Source: Enterococcaceae bacterium OF42-14pH9A (lineage in GTDB: Bacteria; Bacillota; Bacilli; Lactobacillales; Enterococcaceae). Taken from it: 64,000 nt of DNA. The notes under the pieces were generated by a model. The model was not told the DNA's origin, made no database searches, and saw only the letters and a program-made list of their open reading frames with translations. The translations under genes and the position numbers were made by a program. The DNA lies in the NCBI GenBank assembly GCA_027692465.1, contig JAQEYU010000005.1:52766-116765 (forward strand), written 5' to 3'. Below are positions 59,691 to 64,000 of the stretch, one piece after another; positions within the stretch are counted from its first letter, which is position 1, and the number at the start of each line of letters is the position of its first letter.

Positions 59691-60590
59691 ATGTTAGAGG
59701 TCAAAAATCTGAAAAAGACTTTCGGCGAGTATACGGCTATTAACGATCTGTCATTTACGATCGATGACGGGACAATCATGGGCCTGATCGGTCAGAACGG
59801 GGCCGGTAAAACAACGACCTTTCGGCTGATCCTGGACTTTTTGGAAGCCGATCGCGGGGAAGTCTTGTGGAATGGTCGTCCGATCAGCAGCAAAGAGTAT
59901 AATCTGATTGGTTATTTACCGGAGGAGCGGGGCTTGTACCCGAAAGTCTCAATTCAAGATCAACTGGTTTTCTTTGCGGAGCTGCGAGGCAAAAGTCGTA
60001 AAGAAATCCTCCCGAAAATCGATGAATGGATGGAAAAATTCCAAGTCAAAGGTAAGAAAACCGATAAAGTAAAATCCCTCTCAAAAGGGAATCAGCAAAA
60101 AGTTCAATTGATTGCCACGTTGATCCATGAGCCGAAACTGGTCATTTTAGACGAACCTTTCAGCGGCTTGGATCCGGTCAATGCTGAATTGCTGAAAGAC
60201 GGGATCATTGAATTGAAATCCAAAGGCTCCTGTGTCATTTTTTCCAGTCATAATATGGACAACGTAGAAAAAATTTGTGACCACCTGATCATGCTGAACA
60301 ACGGTGTTACAGTCTTGAACGGAAAAGTGCATGATATTAGAGAATCTTTCGGTCGTACCAGACTGTTTTTGGATTCTCCTCTTGGCAAAGGACAACTGGA
60401 AGAGCTGGCCGGGGTGCAAAGTGTTGCGACCCGTGAAGACGGGACACTGGCGGTGACGCTGTCAGATCCAAAGGTTGGTCGTGAGATCTTCTCATTGGCC
60501 ACGGTCGCCGGCTATATTCCGATGTTCAACCAGCAGCCGCCAACTTTGGAAGAAATCTTCAAAATGAAAGCAGGTGACCGCCATGAGTAA
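59691..60590 (+). CDS. ABC transporter ATPase (NatA-like)
   Basis: ATPase of 299 residues; ATG 59691 lies 8 bases after AAGGAG, and ATG 59685 is too close. Walker A GQNGAGKTT (about 36-44), signature LSKGNQQK, Walker B LVILDEPFSGLDP and H-loop FSSHNMDNVEKICDH. The C-terminal DUF4162-like part is typical of exporters such as NatA. It overlaps the permease gene by 8 bases. Confidence 0.9.
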   Translation: MLEVKNLKKTFGEYTAINDLSFTIDDGTIMGLIGQNGAGKTTTFRLILDFLEADRGEVLWNGRPISSKEYNLIGYLPEERGLYPKVSIQDQLVFFAELRGKSRKEILPKIDEWMEKFQVKGKKTDKVKSLSKGNQQKVQLIATLIHEPKLVILDEPFSGLDPVNAELLKDGIIELKSKGSCVIFSSHNMDNVEKICDHLIMLNNGVTVLNGKVHDIRESFGRTRLFLDSPLGKGQLEELAGVQSVATREDGTLAVTLSDPKVGREIFSLATVAGYIPMFNQQPPTLEEIFKMKAGDRHE

Positions 60591-61842
60591 GTTTTGGGTA
60601 ATCGCAGGAGACGTTTATAAGAAAAATGTGAAGTCGGTCAGTTTTGCCATCTTGATTCTGGCGCCGTTTCTGTTTGGCGCGTTTTTCTGGTTTGTAAACA
60701 ATATTGCTTCCGGCAGTGATTTGAACCAAATCGGGGTTTATGCCGAAGATACAGCCGTAGCCGAGGCCTTCACCAAGATGGAGGGGGATGACTATGAGTT
60801 TGTGGCAGTCGACAGTGAAGCTACTGCTAAAGAACAGCTGAAAGACGAGAAATTGGATGCCTATCTGGTATTGAACATGTCTGATAAAGAGGTGACAGGG
60901 ACGATCTTTTCTGAGTCTTCAGTTGGGACGACCTTGCAGATGACTGTCCAGCAGATCCTAAACAGCATGCAGCGCAGTGCCCGTTCTCAATCGTTGGGAT
61001 TGACTGCCGAGCAGGTCGCGCAATTGGATCAGCCAGCTGTCTTCAAGACCCAAAAAGTCAGTTTTGACGAGTCTGGCAAGATGGAGGACAAAGACGACCA
61101 CAGTACGATCCAAAATATCGTAGCAATGGTGGCGACGATCCTGCTGCTGGTCTTCATCATGACGTATGCCAGTATCATCGCTCAGGAGATTGCTTCAGAA
61201 AAAGGGACGCGGATTATGGAGGTCATCTTGTCTTCCACCAAGGCACAGACTCATTACTACGGCAAATTGGCCGGCGTACTGCTGGTGGCGTTGACTCAAA
61301 TGGTGATTTATATCGTGATGGGGATCGTCGGCTGGCAGAAGTTCAAAGATATGGAGGTTGTCAAACAGTTTCTGGGAGACGCCTCCCTTGAGAAGCTTTT
61401 CGGACCCTTCTTGATCTTCACCGTGATCTTTGTGCTTTTAGGTATCTTGATTTATTCTGTTTTGGCGGCTTTGTGCGGCTCACTGGTCAACAAGGCAGAG
61501 GATACTGCCAAAGCGATTGTACCGGTGACTTATCTGTCGATGGCCGGGTACTTTATCGCCTATTTGATGGGGCTCATGGATCCTCACAGTGCCATCTTGC
61601 GGGTAACTTCTTACATTCCGTTTTTCTCCAGCTTTTCCATGCCTGTCCGCTTGGCTTCAGACACCGCCTCTGTTTCCAGTGCTGTCGTATCAGTCGTGAT
61701 TCTGGCAGTCGTGACATTGGTGATGATGCTGGTTTCGGCCGGACTGTATAAATCCAACGTGCTGGTTTATAACGACAACGGCTTCTTCGCCTCCTTAAAA
61801 CAATCTATCGTGCTGTTGAAGAACGACCGCAAAAAAGCATAA
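60583..61842 (+). CDS. ABC-2 type exporter permease (NatB-like)
   Basis: Membrane protein of 419 residues. One N-terminal helix (about 20-42), a large extracytoplasmic domain (about 45-180) and five or more C-terminal helices. The EIASEKGTRIMEVILSS motif (about 205-221) is the ABC-2 permease hallmark seen in NatB. Likely exports Na+ or a small compound; the substrate is not deducible. Confidence 0.88.
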   Translation: MSKFWVIAGDVYKKNVKSVSFAILILAPFLFGAFFWFVNNIASGSDLNQIGVYAEDTAVAEAFTKMEGDDYEFVAVDSEATAKEQLKDEKLDAYLVLNMSDKEVTGTIFSESSVGTTLQMTVQQILNSMQRSARSQSLGLTAEQVAQLDQPAVFKTQKVSFDESGKMEDKDDHSTIQNIVAMVATILLLVFIMTYASIIAQEIASEKGTRIMEVILSSTKAQTHYYGKLAGVLLVALTQMVIYIVMGIVGWQKFKDMEVVKQFLGDASLEKLFGPFLIFTVIFVLLGILIYSVLAALCGSLVNKAEDTAKAIVPVTYLSMAGYFIAYLMGLMDPHSAILRVTSYIPFFSSFSMPVRLASDTASVSSAVVSVVILAVVTLVMMLVSAGLYKSNVLVYNDNGFFASLKQSIVLLKNDRKKA

Positions 61843-61845
61843 TAA

Positions 61846-61886
61846 AAAATGCCCCCTCAGCCCATACAGGCAGGAGGGGGCGTTTC
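61846..61886. terminator. Bidirectional terminator
   Basis: GCCCCCTC and GAGGGGGC form an 8-bp stem with a 15-base loop, with an A-run before and GTTTC after. Confidence 0.8.
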
Positions 61887-61936
61887 TGTGCACATGTAAA
61901 TGTTTTAAAGCTGCAACTGGCGTTTTCGGGCACACC

Positions 61937-62650
61937 TTAAAGCTGAGTGACGAAATAATCAAAAATCTGCTGCTCTTTTTTGATATCAGCACAGGTGAGT
62001 TCCGGGTGCCATTGGATGCCCAAAATTCGACGTTCCCGGTTTTCCAGCCCCTCAATGACACCGTCGGGAGCAGTCGCAATGACAGCGAGCTCCGGTGCAG
62101 GCTCAGCCACTGTCTGATGATGAAAAGAATTCACTTGATAAGCTGCTTCAGTGGGCAAAAAGGCAGCCAACAAACTGTCTTTGGCGATCGTCACCGAATG
62201 AGTAGGCTGATGAAAAGGTGTCGGGACCTGGACATGTTTTAACGCTTTTTCAGGTCGCAACGAGAGGTCCTGGTACAATGTCCCGCCAAATGCGACATTT
62301 AACAGCTGCATTCCCCGACAGACGCCCAAGATTGGTTTTTGTTGTCGAATGGCTGCTTTGATCAAGGCCAATTCAAAGCGGTCTCGGTCCGGATTGGTCC
62401 CGCCGAGCTTCTGATCCGGTAGCTGACCGTAGTAGCTGGGATCGATATCCTGACCACCGGCAAGCAGCAGCTTGTCGATACCGGTAACGTAGCGGTCAGC
62501 TTCGTCAGGATCACCGATAGGCAGAATCAGCGGGATTCCGCCGGCCTGTTGCAAGCCGGTGACGAAATTTTTAGGGGTATAACTGATCCAATGACTATCA
62601 GAATCCATCATGACAGTTTCATTGCCGGCAATACCGATGATCGGTTTCAT
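61937..62650 (-). CDS. Class I glutamine amidotransferase, gamma-glutamyl-GABA hydrolase-like (PuuD)
   Basis: Protein of 237 residues. Nucleophile Cys in LGVCRGMQLLNVAFGG (about 108-123), His/Glu of the triad in GIQWHPE (about 211-217), and KPIIGIAGNE and GQDIDPSYYG typical of the peptidase C26/PuuD branch. It hydrolyses gamma-glutamyl conjugates. Single gene, convergent with the exporter operon. Confidence 0.87.
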   Translation of the reverse strand: MKPIIGIAGNETVMMDSDSHWISYTPKNFVTGLQQAGGIPLILPIGDPDEADRYVTGIDKLLLAGGQDIDPSYYGQLPDQKLGGTNPDRDRFELALIKAAIRQQKPILGVCRGMQLLNVAFGGTLYQDLSLRPEKALKHVQVPTPFHQPTHSVTIAKDSLLAAFLPTEAAYQVNSFHHQTVAEPAPELAVIATAPDGVIEGLENRERRILGIQWHPELTCADIKKEQQIFDYFVTQL

Positions 62651-62756
62651 ACAAATTCCTCATTTCTTGTTGCTGTAAAGGCTTATGAAGGTTAGGGCAT
62701 ATTTGAAAAGGCGGTAGCTGTTTGGTTCGTTCCGCCGTGACCTGCATCGTAATCTC

Positions 62757-62827
62757 TTATGCACTTGCAAGCGGTAACCTTATTTCCTGATTCCGGCAGG
62801 CTCGCAAAAATTTGAAACCTGCCGGCA
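62757..62827 (-). repeat. Dispersed intergenic repeat, copy E
   Basis: On the minus strand reads GGTTTCAAATTTTTGCGAGC, then CTGCCGGAATCAGGAAATAA. It matches the core of copies C and D. It lies between the puuD-like and gloA genes. Confidence 0.5.
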
Positions 62828-62841
62828 TTTTGAGGTCCATG

Positions 62842-63216
62842 CTACTTTTCCCGGATCACTTCGATCTTGTAACCGTCCGGATCGACGATGAAGTAATAAG
62901 AAGGCGCAGTCCCCGGTAACCCCTTCAGCTCCGTAATCTCGAAGCCGGCTGCTTTGTGTTTTTCATGGAGGGCTTCCAGATCGCTGACTGCAATCGCAAT
63001 GTGGCCGTAGCCGTTGCCCAGATCATAGGCTTCGTGATCATAATTATATGTCAGCTCCAACTCATAATCGTCTTGGGGCAAGGTCAGGTAAACGAGGGTA
63101 AACTTGTTTTCCGGAAAATCCCGGCGCGATGTTTCTACAAAATCAAATGCGGATTGATAGAATTCCAGTGAGGCGTCCAGATCTTTGACCCGGACACAAG
63201 TGTGTGCCATTTTCAT
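62842..63216 (-). CDS. gloA: Lactoylglutathione lyase (glyoxalase I)
   Basis: Metalloenzyme of 124 residues. Metal ligands: His5 (KMAHTCVRVKD), Glu54 in YELELTYNYDHEAYD, His72 (GHIAIAV) and Glu120 (YKIEVIREK). It isomerises hemithioacetals of methylglyoxal. ATG 63216 is preceded by AAAGGA. Confidence 0.9.
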   Translation of the reverse strand: MKMAHTCVRVKDLDASLEFYQSAFDFVETSRRDFPENKFTLVYLTLPQDDYELELTYNYDHEAYDLGNGYGHIAIAVSDLEALHEKHKAAGFEITELKGLPGTAPSYYFIVDPDGYKIEVIREK

Positions 63217-63388
63217 GATACGATCGTCCTTTCTTTTTAGGCAGACCGGCTGCCCGACAGTTGTAAATAACAGGAGTGCCCCGTCCTCTTTATCTTAGCA
63301 CAGCGACAACGGGCTGATAAGAAATCAGCTCCGGCTTGTGCATCGCGGCAGGATTCGGTAAAATTATCAGAAAATGGGGAGTTTGTGG

Positions 63389-63832
63389 ATGGATAAACCG
63401 GTGTTTGGGGTAAAGGAAGCAGAAAAGACGTATCAGGCCCGTTATGGCGCTTATGTGGTGATCCCGCGAGCAGACGGTGAGATTGTGCTGGTACAGGCGC
63501 CGAATGGGGCGTATTTTTTACCGGGAGGCGAAATCGAAGTCGGCGAAGATCACGAAATGGCAATTCGGCGGGAAATGTTGGAAGAAGTCGGTTTTGAAGT
63601 CGTTATCGGGACTTATCTGGGAGAAGCAGTCGAATATTTTTATTCCCGCCACCGGGATACTGATTTCTATCATCCCGGCTACTTTTATGAAGTGACCTCG
63701 TTTGTCAAGGTAGCAGAGCCGACAGAAAAGACCAACGTCATCGAATGGCATTCACCCCAAAAGGCCCTGATGCTTTTAAAACGCGGCAGTCACCGCTGGG
63801 CTGTCGAACAATGGCTGCAGCGCCACGGCTGA
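63389..63832 (+). CDS. Nudix hydrolase
   Basis: Protein of 147 residues; ATG 63389 is chosen after GGGGAG, and an in-frame ATG 63374 overlaps that site. The Nudix box GGEIEVGEDHEMAIRREMLEEVGFEV (about 50-75) carries the REMLEEVG core. Substrate unknown (nucleoside diphosphate derivative). Confidence 0.9.
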   Translation: MDKPVFGVKEAEKTYQARYGAYVVIPRADGEIVLVQAPNGAYFLPGGEIEVGEDHEMAIRREMLEEVGFEVVIGTYLGEAVEYFYSRHRDTDFYHPGYFYEVTSFVKVAEPTEKTNVIEWHSPQKALMLLKRGSHRWAVEQWLQRHG

Positions 63833-63952
63833 TACTGTCGATGGCTTAATGCTGCTTTTCGGTGAGAGCACCAACCTGTGTGTGTTTGTGTCCGGTGCTT
63901 TCTGTTCAAAAAAATCTGGATTTTCAAGCACATTATTGCTGACTAAAAACGA

Positions 63953-64000
63953 CCCATCCCGGCAGATCCATTCTAATCAGAATGGATCTGCCGGGACGGG
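63953..64000. terminator. Very strong hairpin at the right edge
   Basis: A 22-bp stem with one mismatch (CCCATCCCGGCAGATCC... pairing with ...GGATCTGCCGGGACGGG) around AATC. An A-rich stretch precedes it; the sequence beyond is outside the window. Probable bidirectional terminator. Confidence 0.75.

Overview
The window is a stretch of a bacterial chromosome from a moderately GC-rich member of the Lactobacillales (Bacillota). The evidence is the gene set: IreB/DUF965 next to RuvX, a DUF1292 gene, a D-aspartate-ligase-like ATP-grasp enzyme beside a FemX/MurM transferase (a Lys-D-Asp type cell-wall bridge), ZapA-CvpA-MutS2-TrxA-UvrC, RNase HIII, and an Lsa-type ABC-F protein. Ribosome binding sites are strong AGGAGG types, with frequent GTG/TTG starts. 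An Enterococcaceae/Carnobacteriaceae-like host fits, but I cannot name the genus. No rRNA, tRNA or CRISPR array was recognised.

Layout. 1-5.8 kb: a permease pair (YcgR/YcgQ-like, left member cut by the window edge), peptidoglycan bridge enzymes, then ireB-ruvX-DUF1292. 5.79-20.06 kb: an AT-rich integrated element inserted exactly at the 3' end of the DUF1292 gene, bounded by a direct repeat that regenerates the end of that gene. It holds a tyrosine integrase, a divergent repressor/activator control region with three operator copies, an excisionase-like protein, a replication initiator carrying five 15-bp iterons inside its own reading frame, a VirB6-like membrane protein with a repetitive tail, a MobC-like protein and a MobP-type relaxase. 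No coupling protein or VirB4 ATPase is present, so it reads as an integrative mobilizable element. Its cargo (14.9-19.6 kb) includes an orphan antitoxin-like HTH, a HIT protein, a zeta-like toxin-antitoxin pair, a DUF3841 protein and a membrane protein with a divergent peptidoglycan glycosyltransferase (GT51) domain.

20.5-33 kb: a formate/nitrite channel, a GIY-YIG/DUF2075 ATPase, an AraC regulator with two beta-galactosidases (GH42 and GH35), an Lsa-type ABC-F gene behind a probable translation-coupled attenuator, and an amino-acid permease. 33.3-41.7 kb: a nitrite-respiration/assimilation island: NreA-NreB-NreC sensing, SirB and Met8-like siroheme enzymes, NirB-NirD, a NirC-like channel and HemD. 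A perfect TAGGG-N4-CCCTA box sits upstream of nirB, linking the Nre regulators to the reductase. 42-47.3 kb: an Opp/Dpp-type ABC importer. 47.5-64 kb: OsmC, amidase, RNase HIII, ZapA, CvpA, MutS2, thioredoxin, UvrC, a coiled-coil membrane protein, an autoregulated XRE/membrane pair, a NatAB-like ABC exporter, a PuuD-like amidotransferase, glyoxalase I and a Nudix hydrolase.

Main leads: the GT51-like membrane protein in the cargo, a VirB6-like protein on an element without its own secretion machinery, intragenic replication iterons, the leader of the ABC-F gene, and a degenerate intergenic repeat family with at least five copies in the chromosomal part.
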